A program made the translations under genes and the position numbers. From NCBI GenBank assembly GCA_046348225.1, contig JAXMEQ010000010.1:1-64000 (forward strand): a stretch of DNA of 64,000 bases. The letters run 5' to 3'. The notes under the pieces were generated by a model, which saw nothing but the letters and a program-made list of their open reading frames with translations, was not told where the DNA came from and searched no databases. Source of the DNA: JAXMEQ01 sp046348225 (GTDB lineage: Bacteria > Pseudomonadota > Gammaproteobacteria > Burkholderiales > Burkholderiaceae_C). Of this stretch, positions 45,757 through 55,769 are shown one piece after another. Each line of letters begins with the position of its first letter. Positions within the stretch are counted from its first letter, which is position 1.

Positions 45757-46779
45757 TCAGTTCCCCAGCGCACGCGGCAAAGGCAGGCCGCGTTGCTGCA
45801 TCACGGTGCGCAGGCGGTCGGGGTAGTCGGTGATGATGCCGTCCACGCCCCAGCCGATCAGGCGCTCCATGTCGGCGGGGTTGTTGATGGTCCAGGGGAT
45901 GACCTTCAGGCCGATGGCCTGCGCTTCCTTCACCAGTGCTTCCGTCACCGCCCCGCCGTTGGGCGACCAGACCGCGCCGCCCGCCGCCTTCACCATCCTG
46001 GGCAGGCTGCCATGGTCAGCCAGCTTGAAGCCTGCCGTCCAGGCGCCGTCGCGGATGTTGTCGGTGTTGGCCGTCTGGATGCTCAGGTAGACGGTGGGAA
46101 TGGCCGGCTCGACACCCTGGACGATCTGCAGCGTGCGCCAGTCAAAGCTCTGGATCGTCACGCGCCGCGTCAGGCCGGCTTCGCGCACGGTGTTCAGCAG
46201 GGCGCGGACCATCTGCTCGGGGTTGACGGTCTCGTCGGGCTGGGTCGGGTTGATCTTGGTCTCGATGTTGAAGCGCACCTCGTCGGCGCCCCGCGCCTTC
46301 ACCAGTGCGAACAGCGCCGCCAGGGCCGGTACGCGGGTGCCATCGCGTGGTACCTGGCTGCTGAAGGTTTTGCCGTAAGGCGTTTCGGGGTTGATGCGGC
46401 CCACGTCGTAGGCCTGCAGCTGCGTGAACGTGAGCGAGCTCAGGGTGGGGCCCTTGTCCTTGAGCCACTGGCCCGATGCATCGCGCGTGATGGCCGGATT
46501 GAGGTAAGGGTCGTGCGCCACCACGACCACGCCGTCGGCCGTGACCCCGATGTCCAGCTCCAGCGTGGTGACACCGACTTCCAGCGCCCGCTCGAACGCG
46601 GGCAGCGTGTTCTCGGGCGCCAGCCCGCGCGCGCCGCGGTGGCCCTGGGCGTCGAACGCCAGCGCGCCCGCGCTGGCGGAAACAAGCAGAAATGCCATGC
46701 AGCCCGCATGCAGGCTGCGTGAGGCGCTATCAAAAAGAGAGCAAACGGCGCGGGGCAGGGAAGGGGTGGTTGGTGTCAT
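45757..46779 (-). CDS. glpQ: Glycerophosphodiester phosphodiesterase, secreted
   Basis: 340 residues. The catalytic pattern is complete: GHRGARGLAPENTLPAFERA (first His and Arg), LELDIGVTADGVVVVAHDP (Glu, Asp metal ligands and second His), then FNIETKINP with a Glu and the final WTINNPADMERLIGWGVDGI. It hydrolyses glycerophosphodiesters to glycerol 3-phosphate and an alcohol. Residues about 13-30, at the start of the signal segment (SLFDSASRSLHAGCMAFL), are encoded by an antisense repeat copy, so the true start could also be downstream at the Met in GCMAFLL. Confidence 0.92.
   Translation of the reverse strand: MTPTTPSLPRAVCSLFDSASRSLHAGCMAFLLVSASAGALAFDAQGHRGARGLAPENTLPAFERALEVGVTTLELDIGVTADGVVVVAHDPYLNPAITRDASGQWLKDKGPTLSSLTFTQLQAYDVGRINPETPYGKTFSSQVPRDGTRVPALAALFALVKARGADEVRFNIETKINPTQPDETVNPEQMVRALLNTVREAGLTRRVTIQSFDWRTLQIVQGVEPAIPTVYLSIQTANTDNIRDGAWTAGFKLADHGSLPRMVKAAGGAVWSPNGGAVTEALVKEAQAIGLKVIPWTINNPADMERLIGWGVDGIITDYPDRLRTVMQQRGLPLPRALGN
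46690..46743 (+). repeat. 55-bp dispersed repeat, copy 9
   Basis: AAATGCCATGCAGCCCGC ... CTGCG, then a decayed palindrome GCTATCAAAAAGAGAGC (46725-46741). Antisense at the 5' end of glpQ. Confidence 0.75.
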
Positions 46780-46817
46780 CCGGCCATTTTGCCGGGGTTT
46801 GATGACGGCCGCAGCCC

Positions 46818-47548
<731 letters not shown>

Positions 47549-47552
<4 letters not shown>

Positions 47553-48190
47553 CGCATCTTCCTTTCCAGGGTCTTGGCGTACAGGCTGATCGGGTAGCAC
47601 AGCGCAAAGTACAGCAGGGCCACGCAGCTGTAGACCAGAAACGGCTTGAGCGTGGCGTTGGTGATCATGGTGCCGGCCTTGGTGAGTTCGATGAAGCCGA
47701 TGACCGAGGCCAGCGCCGTGCCCTTGATCACCTGCACCAGAAAGCCCACCGTGGGCGGGATGGCGATGCGCAGCGCCTGCGGCAGCACCACGTAGCGCAA
47801 CTGCTCGCCAAAGTTCAGCGCCAGGCTCTGGGCCGCCTCCCATTGCCCCTTGGGGATGGCCGCCACGCAGCCGCGCCAGATTTCGGCCAGGAAGGCGCTG
47901 GTGTACAGCGTAAGCGCCAGCGACGCTGCCACCCAGGCCGAGGTCTTGATGCCAAACAGCGCGATGCCGAAGTAGGCCAGGAACAGCTGCATCAGCAGCG
48001 GCGTGCCCTGGAACACGGCCACATAGCCGTCCACCAGGCGGTGCGCGGCTTTTGACTTGCCCAGCCGCACGACCAGCAGCGCCAGCCCCACCAGCCCGCC
48101 GCCAATGAAGGCGATGAGTGACAGCACCACCGTCCAGCGCGCCGCCAGCAGCAGGTTGCGAAAGATGTCCCAGATGGAAAACTCAACCAT
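47549..48190 (-). CDS. Polar amino-acid ABC transporter permease (second)
   Basis: 213 residues with about five helices and the His/Glu/Gln-type EAA loop EAAQSLALNFGEQLRYVVLPQALRI. The N-terminal WTVVLSLIAFIGGGLVGLA is the HEQRo signature region. It forms a heterodimeric channel with the first permease, overlapping the ATPase gene by ATGA and following the first permease by 12 bp. Confidence 0.95.
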
Positions 48191-48202
48191 GCGTGTTCTC
48201 CA

Positions 48203-48865
48203 TCACTTGCCGAACAGGAAGCGCGGGCCCAGCCAGTTGAGCAGCCGGCGCAGTGCCATCGACAGCACCAGGTAGATGGCGGTGACGATCAGGAAGGCCT
48301 CGAACGCGCGGAAGTTGCGGCTCTGGATCAGGTTGGCCGCGTAGCTCAGCTCCTCGGTGGAGATCTGGCCGCACACGGCCGAGCCCAGCATCACGATGAT
48401 GATCTGGCTGACCAGTGCCGGCCACACCTTCTTGAGTGCGGGCGGCAGCACCACCCGCATGAACACCTGGGCCCGCGTGAGCGCCAGGCTCAGGGCCGCC
48501 TCGATCTGGCCGCGGGGCGTCGCTTCGATGCCGGCGCGGATGATCTCGGCTGCATAGGCGCCGAGGTTGATCACCATCGCAATGATGGAGGCGGTTTCCG
48601 GTGACAGCCGGAAGCCCAGGGCGGGCAGGCCAAAGAACACAAAGAACAGCTGGACGATGAACGGCGTGTTGCGGATCAGTTCCACATACGCGCCGACCAC
48701 CCACTTGAGCCACAACGCCCCATGCACCCGCGCCCACGCGCAGGCCACGCCCGCCACCACGCCGATCACGGCCGAGATGGCGGTCAGGCCCAGTGTCCAC
48801 ACCACCCCCTTGAGCAGCATCGGCCACTCACGCAGCACGGCCAGAAAATCTAAGGTAACGGACAT
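48203..48865 (-). CDS. Polar amino-acid ABC transporter permease (first)
   Basis: 220 residues, about five helices with the EAA loop EAALSLALTRAQVFMRVVLP and N-terminal GVVWTLGLTAISAVIGVVAG. Similar in layout to GlnP/HisM-type proteins. The start is ATG at 48865, separated from the binding-protein gene by 107 bp that contains a multi-hairpin element. Confidence 0.95.
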   Translation of the reverse strand: MSVTLDFLAVLREWPMLLKGVVWTLGLTAISAVIGVVAGVACAWARVHGALWLKWVVGAYVELIRNTPFIVQLFFVFFGLPALGFRLSPETASIIAMVINLGAYAAEIIRAGIEATPRGQIEAALSLALTRAQVFMRVVLPPALKKVWPALVSQIIIVMLGSAVCGQISTEELSYAANLIQSRNFRAFEAFLIVTAIYLVLSMALRRLLNWLGPRFLFGK

Positions 48866-48887
48866 GGCAGGGAATGGGTTGTTTCAG

Positions 48888-48967
48888 TGGGCCGCCGTGG
48901 AACCGGCTTCGCCGGGCCACTTGCAGCGCCCCCTGGAGGGGGAGGCGCCGCAGGCGCTTCGGGGGGG
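48888..48967. repeat. REP-like multi-hairpin element
   Basis: About 80 bp of strongly structured sequence between the binding-protein and permease genes: CCGGCTTCGCCGG (48903-48915), CCCCCTGGAGGGGG (48929-48942), and GGCGCCGCAGGCGC followed by a run of G. Three consecutive hairpins are typical of REP/BIME-like elements. I recall similar sequences between genes in Comamonadaceae. It would stop 3' decay or transcription and favour the binding protein over the permeases. Confidence 0.65.
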
Positions 48968-48972
48968 AACCA

Positions 48973-49764
48973 TCAGTTCGGCAGATCGCCCGTGGGGCGG
49001 CCCAGCCACTTCATGGCCATCTTGTCGAGGTCGCCGTTCTTCTTCGCTTCGGCGATGATTTCGTTGACCTTGGCGCGGAGCTTGTCCTCACCCTTGCCCA
49101 CACCGATGAAGTTGGGCGAGTCTTTCAGCACAAACTTGTATTCCACCCCCAGTTGCGGGCTGCGCGCCATCAGCGCACCGGCCACCTGGGCGCTGGTGGC
49201 CACCAGCTGCGTCTGGCCGGCGGTGAAGGCCGACACCGTGGCGTTGTTGTCTTCAAAGCGGCGCAGCTCGGTGCTGGGCGGTGCCACCTTGGTCAGCTCG
49301 GTGTCGTCCACCGAGCCGCGCGTGACGGAGATTGACTTGCCGGCCAGGTCGGCCGGGGTTTTGACGGTGATGGTCTTGGGGCCGAATACGGCGATGAAGA
49401 ACGGCGAGTAGGCGGCGGTGAAGTCGATCACCTTCTCGCGATCCGGGTTCTTGCCGAGGGTGGAGATGACGAGGTCGGCCTTCTTGGTCTGCAGGTAGGG
49501 GATGCGGTTGGCCGTGGTCACGGGCACCAGCTCGACCTTCACGCCCAGCTTGCTGGCGATGTAGTTGGCCATGTCGATGTCCAGGCCCTGGGGCTTGAGG
49601 TCGGTGCCGACAAAGCCGTAGGGCGGAAAGTCCGTCGGGATGGCGATCTTGATTTCCTTGGCCTTGAGCACGTCGTCCAGCGCGGTTTGCGCCTGGGCGG
49701 CGAAGCTGCCCAGCACGGCGGCTGCAGCCAGACCCAATGAAAAAATGCGTTTGCTGTGTTTCAC
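48973..49764 (-). CDS. Polar amino-acid ABC transporter substrate-binding protein
   Basis: 263 residues from GTG at 49764 with a signal peptide (LGLAAAAVLGSFAAQA). Family 3 solute-binding pattern: IPTDFPPYGFVGTDLKPQGLDIDMA, ADLVISTLGKNPDREKVIDFT (with conserved Arg), and SVTRGSVDDTEL. The ligand Asp/Arg pair suggests an amino acid or amino-acid-like compound. The start codon overlaps the regulator stop by four bases. Confidence 0.93.
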   Translation of the reverse strand: MKHSKRIFSLGLAAAAVLGSFAAQAQTALDDVLKAKEIKIAIPTDFPPYGFVGTDLKPQGLDIDMANYIASKLGVKVELVPVTTANRIPYLQTKKADLVISTLGKNPDREKVIDFTAAYSPFFIAVFGPKTITVKTPADLAGKSISVTRGSVDDTELTKVAPPSTELRRFEDNNATVSAFTAGQTQLVATSAQVAGALMARSPQLGVEYKFVLKDSPNFIGVGKGEDKLRAKVNEIIAEAKKNGDLDKMAMKWLGRPTGDLPN

Positions 49765-50519
49765 AAGACTTCTCCTAGGTAGGTCGAGGGGGAAGGCCGC
49801 GGCTTGCGGCCGGTGGATGAACTCCGGGTACGCAACTCCTGTGCCTTGCCGTCCATGGGCGCCAGCGCGTCGCGCAGTTCGGCCAGGGGGTCGTGCTCGG
49901 AGGGGATGCGCAGCTTGCTCTGCCAGGTGACGAGGTGGCGTGCCATCCGGTCTTCGGCAAGGCGCAGGTCGCCGGCCTCCAGGGCCTCGACGATCTGCCC
50001 ATGCTCGGCGCACGACTGTGCCGCGTCGGTGCTGGACTGGTAGCGCATGGCGATCAGCGTGGTGCGGGCGGTGAAGTCGCGCAGCGTCTCGGCCAGCAGG
50101 CTGTTGCCCATGCATTCGGCCAGGCACACATGAAAGTCGCCCAGCAGGAAGCTGCGCAGGCCCACATCGGCGCCGGCAATGGCGGCCTTCTCGCGCAGCA
50201 CGTGGGCGCGCAGCCGCTTGAGTGCGGCCTTGTCCAGGGCCTGTGCACTGTTGCGGATCAGGCCGGTTTCAATCACGTGCCGCGCTTCAAAGGCCTCGCG
50301 CGCCTCGTCCTGCGAAGGCTCCACCACGTACCAGCCGCGCCGCGCACTGACGGTGACGATGCCGCGCGCCGCCAGGCGCGTCAGTGCCTCGCGCACGATG
50401 GTGCGGCTGCAGTCGAACAGCATGGCCAGCTGCTGCTCGCCCAGCCGTGAGCCGGGCGCAAGCTTTTGCCCCATCACGGCTTCCATGATGCGTTCGCTGA
50501 TGTCGGATGCGGTCGCCAT
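49761..50519 (-). CDS. FCD-type GntR regulator of amino-acid ABC operon
   Basis: 252 residues. Winged helix SRLGEQQLAMLFDCSRTIVRE and TVSARRGWYVVEPS, then the FCD domain with metal residues in LGDFHVCLAECMG, CAEHGQIVEALEAGD and MARHLVTW. Long charged tail (RTRSSSTGRKPRPSPS). As first gene of the transporter operon it probably autoregulates through the TGGTATA sites just upstream. ATG at 50519 (MATASDISERIMEAV). Confidence 0.88.
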   Translation of the reverse strand: MATASDISERIMEAVMGQKLAPGSRLGEQQLAMLFDCSRTIVREALTRLAARGIVTVSARRGWYVVEPSQDEAREAFEARHVIETGLIRNSAQALDKAALKRLRAHVLREKAAIAGADVGLRSFLLGDFHVCLAECMGNSLLAETLRDFTARTTLIAMRYQSSTDAAQSCAEHGQIVEALEAGDLRLAEDRMARHLVTWQSKLRIPSEHDPLAELRDALAPMDGKAQELRTRSSSTGRKPRPSPSTYLGEVL

Positions 50520-50526
50520 ACCTCGC

Positions 50527-50559
50527 TGGTATAGCAGATTGCGTGCCAGTGGTATACAA
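50527..50559. promoter_or_regulatory. Candidate GntR operator pair
   Basis: Two TGGTATA sites (50527-50533 and 50550-50556), 23 bp apart, just upstream of the regulator's start. The second extends to TGGTATACAA, resembling FCD-GntR half sites. On the minus strand they overlap an extended -10-like TGCTATACC. They lie in the 136-bp gap before the amidase stop. Confidence 0.45.
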
Positions 50560-50655
50560 GACTGATGCACCAGCAGAGGGGATTGCCCGCCCCTGCGCCG
50601 GGCGTTGCGCACCAAAACCGGGCGCCACGTTGTCCCCGGCGGTGGGCTTAATCCG

Positions 50656-52056
50656 TCAAAGGGGTGGCCAGTGGGCTGTCCAGGGGTGCGCGGCTTCGTA
50701 CTGCGCGGCGAGCGCCAGCAGGGCTGCGTCGGCTTGTGGCTTGCCAATCAACTGGAGGCCCACGGGCAGCCCCTCAGCCATGCCACAGGGCAGGGCGATG
50801 GCCGGCAGCCCGGCCGCGTTGGCCAGGCCCGTGAACACGGCGTGGCCACGCGGGCCCGCGTCCTGGCCGTCAATCTGCGGCGGGTAAATGTCGTCGCCCG
50901 GCCAGGGCAGGGCGGCGGCGGCGGGGGTCAGGATGTAGTCGTACCGCGCGAACAGCCCGGCCAGCTGTTCGCGTGTGTGGTGCACGGCAGCCATCAGGGC
51001 GAACATCGCGGCGGCGGGGGCCTCCTGGCCGGTTTTCAATGTGGCCTGGATGGCCGGGGTGCACAGGCGGGTGTCGGGCGCCTGACCCTCTGCCAGCCCG
51101 AATTCAGGCACGCGCCAGGCCTGTGCCATCATCCAGGCCAGGCCGGTGGCCGACAGCGTGGGCCAGGCCGCGTTGACCGCATTGGGCAGGTCAAAGCGGT
51201 CGGCTTCCTCCACATGATGGCCCAGCGCCGCGAACTGCGCGGCAGCTTGCTGCGTGAGCCGCGCGATCGCCGGGTCGACTGGCGCGTCACCAAAGCGCGG
51301 CGTGAACAGGATGCGTGCACGCGCCGGTGCGGTGGGCAGGGCGCCGAGGCCCGGCGCCAGCACCTGCAGGGCGGCCGCCACATCGGCCACGGTGCGGGCC
51401 ATCGGGCCGACCACCTCGTAGCCCAGAAACAGCTCGGGCAGGCCACCCGCACGCGGTACGCAGCCTTCAGACGGCTTGAAGCCGACCAGCCCAGTGTGCG
51501 ACGCGGGCCGGCGGATAGAGCCGCCGCCGTCGGTGCCGATTGCCAGCGGCCCGCAACCGGCCGCAACAGCCGCCACCGCGCCGCCAGACGAGCCACCGGC
51601 TGTCAGCGCCGTGTTCCAGGGGTTGAAGGTGGTGCCCCAGCGGCGGTTGCCGGTGTAGCCCTGCATCGCAAACTCAGGCAGGTTGGTCTTGCCCAGAATC
51701 ACAGCGCCTGCGGCCCGCAGCCGGGCCACCGGCAGTTCGTCCTGCGCTGGCACGAAGCCACCGGTCAGCAGGCTGCCCCAACTGGTGGGCAGGCCCTGCG
51801 CGTGCAGGTTGTCCTTCAGGCTCACCGGTACGCCGTCCAGCGAGCCGAGTGGCTCGCCGCGCGCCCAGCGTTGCGCGCTGGCCTGTGCCGCCGCTTGCGC
51901 GCCGGCGTGGTCGACATGCACAAAGGCGTTGATGGCGGGCTGCGTGGCGGCCATGCGCGCCTGGCAGGCCGCCAGCACTTCCACGGGGCTGAAGTCACCC
52001 GCCTGGTAGCCGACGACCAGCTGCGCGGCGCTGAGGCGCCAGAGTTCGTTGGGCAT
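50656..52056 (-). CDS. Amidase (amidase signature family)
   Basis: 466 residues. The Ser-cisSer-Lys triad is visible: catalytic Lys in VSLKDNLHAQGL, cis-Ser and nucleophile Ser in AGGSSGGAVAAVAAG with GTDGGGSIRRPAS. The C-terminal ALPCGMAEGLPVGLQLIG closes the fold. It hydrolyses an amide to acid plus ammonia. ATG at 52056 lies 2 bp after the Bug protein gene, so both may work on the same ligand, for example uptake and hydrolysis of an amide or acyl-amide. Confidence 0.9.
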   Translation of the reverse strand: MPNELWRLSAAQLVVGYQAGDFSPVEVLAACQARMAATQPAINAFVHVDHAGAQAAAQASAQRWARGEPLGSLDGVPVSLKDNLHAQGLPTSWGSLLTGGFVPAQDELPVARLRAAGAVILGKTNLPEFAMQGYTGNRRWGTTFNPWNTALTAGGSSGGAVAAVAAGCGPLAIGTDGGGSIRRPASHTGLVGFKPSEGCVPRAGGLPELFLGYEVVGPMARTVADVAAALQVLAPGLGALPTAPARARILFTPRFGDAPVDPAIARLTQQAAAQFAALGHHVEEADRFDLPNAVNAAWPTLSATGLAWMMAQAWRVPEFGLAEGQAPDTRLCTPAIQATLKTGQEAPAAAMFALMAAVHHTREQLAGLFARYDYILTPAAAALPWPGDDIYPPQIDGQDAGPRGHAVFTGLANAAGLPAIALPCGMAEGLPVGLQLIGKPQADAALLALAAQYEAAHPWTAHWPPL

Positions 52057-52058
52057 GC

Positions 52059-53024
52059 TCAGTCCAGCTTGGCGCCGGACGCCTTGACCGCCGCGGCCCA
52101 CTTGGGCATCTCGGCATTCAGGAAGCGCGCGAAGTCCTCCCCGCCCAGAAAGGCCGGGTCGGCGCCCTGCGCCACCATGCGGCTGCGCAGATCGGGCTGG
52201 CCCATCACCTGCCGGAACGCGTCACTGAGCTTGGCCACCACATCGGGGGGCGTGCCCGCGGGCGCCAGGAAGCCATAGAAGCCGACCACTTCAAAGTTTC
52301 GGATGCCCGCTTCCTGAACGGTCGGGATGTCGGGCAGCGCCGGGTTGCGTTCGCGGCTGGTCACCGCCAGCGCCTTGACCTTGCCCTGCTTGTGGTACGC
52401 CGCCGCCTGCGGGATCGACTCGGCCATGAACTGCACCTGGCCGGCCATCAGGTCGGTGAACGCCGGTGCGCTGCCACGGTAGGGGATGTGCACCATGAAC
52501 AGGCCGGTCGCGGTCTTGAACATCTCGGGCACCAGATGGCTGATGCCTCCGTTGCCGGCCGAGCCATAGTTGATCTGGCCGGGCCGGCTGCGCGCGTAGT
52601 CCATGAACTCCTTCAGGCTGTTGGCGGGCACCTTGGGGTTGACCAGCAGCGCCAGCGGCTGCATGGCGGTGCGCGCGATCGGCACGAAGTCGCGCGTGGT
52701 GCTGTAGGGCAGCTTGCTGTACAGCGCGGGGTTGATCACCATCACGCCGGTGTTGGCCAGCATCAGGGTATGGCCGTCAGGCGGAGCCTTCATGACTTCC
52801 TGGGCACCGACGGTGCCGCCCGCACCGGCCTTGTAGTCAATCAGCACCGGCTGACCCAGCACCGCCTGCAGCCGGTCACTCAGCAAACGGGCATGCTGGT
52901 CCAGCGGCCCGCCGGCCGGAAAGCCGATGATGATCTTCACCGGCCGGGACGGAAAAGCCTGCGCCTGGGCCAGCGAGGCCAGACACCAAAGTGACAACGA
53001 GAGCAGAAATTTGAGGGTTTTCAT
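52059..53024 (-). CDS. Bug/TctC-family tripartite tricarboxylate transporter binding protein
   Basis: 321 residues with a signal peptide (SLSLWCLASLAQAQ). Bug family blocks: PVKIIIGFPAGGPLDQHARLL, ADYKAGAGGTVGAQEV-like IDYKAGAGGTVGAQEVMKA, INYGSAGNGGISHL and VPYRGSAPA-like IPYRGSAPAFTDLMAG. It binds carboxylates or amides. No TctA/TctB permease is nearby, as usual for orphan Bug proteins in Burkholderiales. Start at 53024 or 53036 (MDTHMKTL). Confidence 0.88.
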   Translation of the reverse strand: MKTLKFLLSLSLWCLASLAQAQAFPSRPVKIIIGFPAGGPLDQHARLLSDRLQAVLGQPVLIDYKAGAGGTVGAQEVMKAPPDGHTLMLANTGVMVINPALYSKLPYSTTRDFVPIARTAMQPLALLVNPKVPANSLKEFMDYARSRPGQINYGSAGNGGISHLVPEMFKTATGLFMVHIPYRGSAPAFTDLMAGQVQFMAESIPQAAAYHKQGKVKALAVTSRERNPALPDIPTVQEAGIRNFEVVGFYGFLAPAGTPPDVVAKLSDAFRQVMGQPDLRSRMVAQGADPAFLGGEDFARFLNAEMPKWAAAVKASGAKLD

Positions 53025-53091
53025 GTGCGTGTCCATCGAGGGGTTGTTCGATGATACGAGGCTCACTGTCCAACCTGTCTCGGGAGTTTCC

Positions 53092-54783
53092 TTGGCCTCC
53101 ACGCCCAGCCGTCCGCACAACAAGTTCTGGCCCAAGCGCCTGCCCCACAGCATGCGGCCACCGGCCATGCCGCTGTGGAGCAACCTGGCGGTCAGCGCCC
53201 TGCGCTACCCCGACAAGCCTGCCCTGATATTTTTTGGCCGCGAGATCGGCTACGCCGCACTCGCGCAGCAGTCGGAACGGCTGGCCGCGCGCCTGCACGC
53301 ACTGGGGGTGCAAAAGGGCGACCGGGTGGTGCTGTGCATGCAGAACTGCCCGCAGCTGGTGATTGCGCACTTTGCCATCCTGAGGGCCAATGCCGTGGTG
53401 GTGCCGGTGAACCCGATGAACCGGGCCGAGGAGCTCAAGCACTACATCACCGACCCCGACGTCAAGGTGGCCATCACTACCGGCGACCTCGCGCCCGAAC
53501 TCGTGAAGGCCAGCGATGCACTGGCCCCGGCCGACCGGCTGGCCCATCTGGTGGTGACGCAGTTCACCGACTGCATGCCAGACGACGCCCAGGACATGCC
53601 GGACGCCTGGCGCGACTGGCTGCTCACACGCCACCCGTTGCCGGCGCTGGCCGGCGGCCAGGTGCACGCGTGGACCGACGCGCTGGGCTGTACGGACGCA
53701 GCGCCACCGCTCGCGGTGGGCCCGTCCGACCTGGCCATCCTGCCCTACACCAGTGGTACCACCGGCCTGCCCAAGGGCTGCATGCACACGCAGGGCAGCA
53801 TCATGCACAACGCCGTGGCCAGCAGCGCCTGGGGCAACGCGACGGCCGAGAACGTGACGCTGATGGTGGTGCCGATGTTCCACATCACGGGCATGGTCAG
53901 CCTGATGCATTCCAACATCTATACCGGCAGCACCCTCGTGATGATGCCGCGCTGGGACCGCGACCTTGCCGGCAAGCTGATTTCGCGCTACCGGGTGACC
54001 ACCTGGACCAACATTCCCACCATGGTCATCGACCTGCTGGGCAGCCCGCACTTCGACCAGTACGACCTGTCCAGCCTGGTCTACATCGGGGGTGGCGGCG
54101 CGGCCATGCCGCAGGCGGTGGCCCAGCGCCTGCTGGACAACTATGGGCTGCGCTATGTGGAAGGCTATGGCCTGACCGAAACCGCCGCGCCCAGCCACAG
54201 CAACCCGCCCGATGCGCCCAAACAGCAATGCCTGGGCATTCCCTTCATGAGCTGCGACGCACGGGTGGTGGACCCGGAGACCCTGCAGGAAATGCCGGTG
54301 GGCGAGCAGGGTGAAATCATCATGCACGGCCCCATGATCTTCCAGGGCTACTGGAAGCGGCCGGACGCCACGGCTGCGGCCTTCATCGAACTGGACGGCA
54401 AGCGCTTCTTCCGTTCGGGCGACCTCGGCCGGGTGGACGAAGACGGCTATTTCTTCATCACCGACCGGCTCAAACGGATGATCAATGCCAGTGGCTTCAA
54501 GGTCTGGCCGGCGGAGGTCGAAGCCCTGATGTTCCGCCACCCTGCCATCCAGGAGGCCTGCATCATCTCGGCGCGGGACAGCTACCGCGGCGAAACGGTC
54601 AAGGCGGTGGTGGTGTTGCGCCAGAGCCACCGTGGCCAGGTGAGTGAGGAAGACGTCATCGCCTGGTGCCGCGAGAATATGGCGGTGTACAAGGTTCCAC
54701 GCATCGTGCAGTTCGCGGACGCGCTGCCCAAGAGCGGCAGCGGCAAGGTGATGTGGCGCACATTGCAGGAAGCAGAAAAATGA
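53092..54783 (+). CDS. Fatty-acid-CoA ligase (AMP-binding)
   Basis: 563 residues. Adenylation motifs: LPYTSGTTGLPKGCMHT (ATP loop), YGLTETAAPSHS, FFRSGDLGRVDEDGYF, and KRMINASGFKVWPAEVE with the final GSGKVMWR Lys. N-terminal SRPHNKFWPKRLP is typical of this subfamily, so the start lies just before it: TTG at 53092, preceded by GGGAG, is favoured. It converts a carboxylic acid to acyl-CoA via acyl-AMP. Its end overlaps the catalase-like gene by ATGA. Confidence 0.9.
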   Translation: MASTPSRPHNKFWPKRLPHSMRPPAMPLWSNLAVSALRYPDKPALIFFGREIGYAALAQQSERLAARLHALGVQKGDRVVLCMQNCPQLVIAHFAILRANAVVVPVNPMNRAEELKHYITDPDVKVAITTGDLAPELVKASDALAPADRLAHLVVTQFTDCMPDDAQDMPDAWRDWLLTRHPLPALAGGQVHAWTDALGCTDAAPPLAVGPSDLAILPYTSGTTGLPKGCMHTQGSIMHNAVASSAWGNATAENVTLMVVPMFHITGMVSLMHSNIYTGSTLVMMPRWDRDLAGKLISRYRVTTWTNIPTMVIDLLGSPHFDQYDLSSLVYIGGGGAAMPQAVAQRLLDNYGLRYVEGYGLTETAAPSHSNPPDAPKQQCLGIPFMSCDARVVDPETLQEMPVGEQGEIIMHGPMIFQGYWKRPDATAAAFIELDGKRFFRSGDLGRVDEDGYFFITDRLKRMINASGFKVWPAEVEALMFRHPAIQEACIISARDSYRGETVKAVVVLRQSHRGQVSEEDVIAWCRENMAVYKVPRIVQFADALPKSGSGKVMWRTLQEAEK

Positions 54784-55769
54784 ACGTCACTCCCGGTACT
54801 GGCTGGCTGGAAAAGATCGCACCCGACGAGACGCAGCGCTACGAAGCGGCCGCCCGCCAGTTTCTGGAGATCCAGCAACGCAAGGCCAGACGCTATGGGC
54901 CGGGCCGCACCTTGCACCGCAAGCAGCTCACCGCAGCCCAGGGCACGCTCGAGGTGCTGGACGGCCTGCCGGAGTGGGCGCGCCAGGGCCTGTTTGCCAT
55001 GCCGCATGACTACGAGGTCTGGCTGCGCCTGTCCAACGGCGGCTTCGACAAGGCCAAGGACAGCATGCCCGACATCCGGGGTCTGGCATTCCGCGTGTTC
55101 GGGGTGCAGGGAGACTCGGCCCTGGGCAACGGGCCGGCCCGCAGCCAGGACTTCACGCTCATCAACCAGGAAGCCTTTGCCTTCAGCGGCAGCGCGGAAT
55201 TCATCGACTTTGCGGTGGCCGCGTCGCATGGCAACGGCAACCTGCTGAAGTTCCTGTTCAAGCGCTACGGCCTGTTCGGTGCGCCAGTGCAGCTGGGCAA
55301 GATGCTCAAGGTGGCGGGGCGGCCCTTCAGCGGCTTTGCCACGGAAACGCTGTTCAGCACCCTGCCCATGGCCAACGGCCCATACGCCGTACGGGTGCGC
55401 CTGGTGCCGGCCGAGAGCAATGGCAAGCCATCGCCCGACGCCCGGCAGGACTGGGGTGCCGACTTCAGCCAGCGCCTGGCCCGCCAGGCCCTGCATTGGG
55501 ACCTGCAGTTGCAGCCCTGGGTGGACGAAGCCACCACCCCGATCGAAGACGCCGCCGTCAACTGGCCCACACCGTATGTGACCGTGGCGCGGCTGATGCT
55601 GCCCAAACAAGACACCACCAGCGCCGAAGGCCAGAAGCTCGCGCAGGACATCGAGGCCACCGTCATCGACCCCTGGCAGGCGCTGGCGGCGCACCGGCCG
55701 CTGGGCGATGTGCAGCGGGCCCGCAAGGTGGTGTACTTCGCCAGTCAGCAGGGGCGCGGGGCGGTCTAG
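54780..55769 (+). CDS. Catalase-like haem domain protein
   Basis: 329 residues of the catalase-related family, shorter than a full catalase. TLHRKQL carries the likely distal His, RLSNGGFDKAKDSMPDIRGLAFRVFG is the family's substrate-channel block, and QPWVDEATTPIEDAAVNWP is conserved near the end. These proteins may act as peroxidases or haem sensors. Overlap with the acyl-CoA ligase gene suggests a role linked to lipid or peroxide metabolism. Convergent with DUF502 by a 4-bp overlap. Confidence 0.83.
   Translation: MNVTPGTGWLEKIAPDETQRYEAAARQFLEIQQRKARRYGPGRTLHRKQLTAAQGTLEVLDGLPEWARQGLFAMPHDYEVWLRLSNGGFDKAKDSMPDIRGLAFRVFGVQGDSALGNGPARSQDFTLINQEAFAFSGSAEFIDFAVAASHGNGNLLKFLFKRYGLFGAPVQLGKMLKVAGRPFSGFATETLFSTLPMANGPYAVRVRLVPAESNGKPSPDARQDWGADFSQRLARQALHWDLQLQPWVDEATTPIEDAAVNWPTPYVTVARLMLPKQDTTSAEGQKLAQDIEATVIDPWQALAAHRPLGDVQRARKVVYFASQQGRGAV

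Noticed and set aside
46780..46800. CCGGC-N6-GCCGG hairpin between the ABC ATPase and glpQ as a terminator
   Set aside because: Only five base pairs and no T tract; too weak to call in GC-rich DNA.
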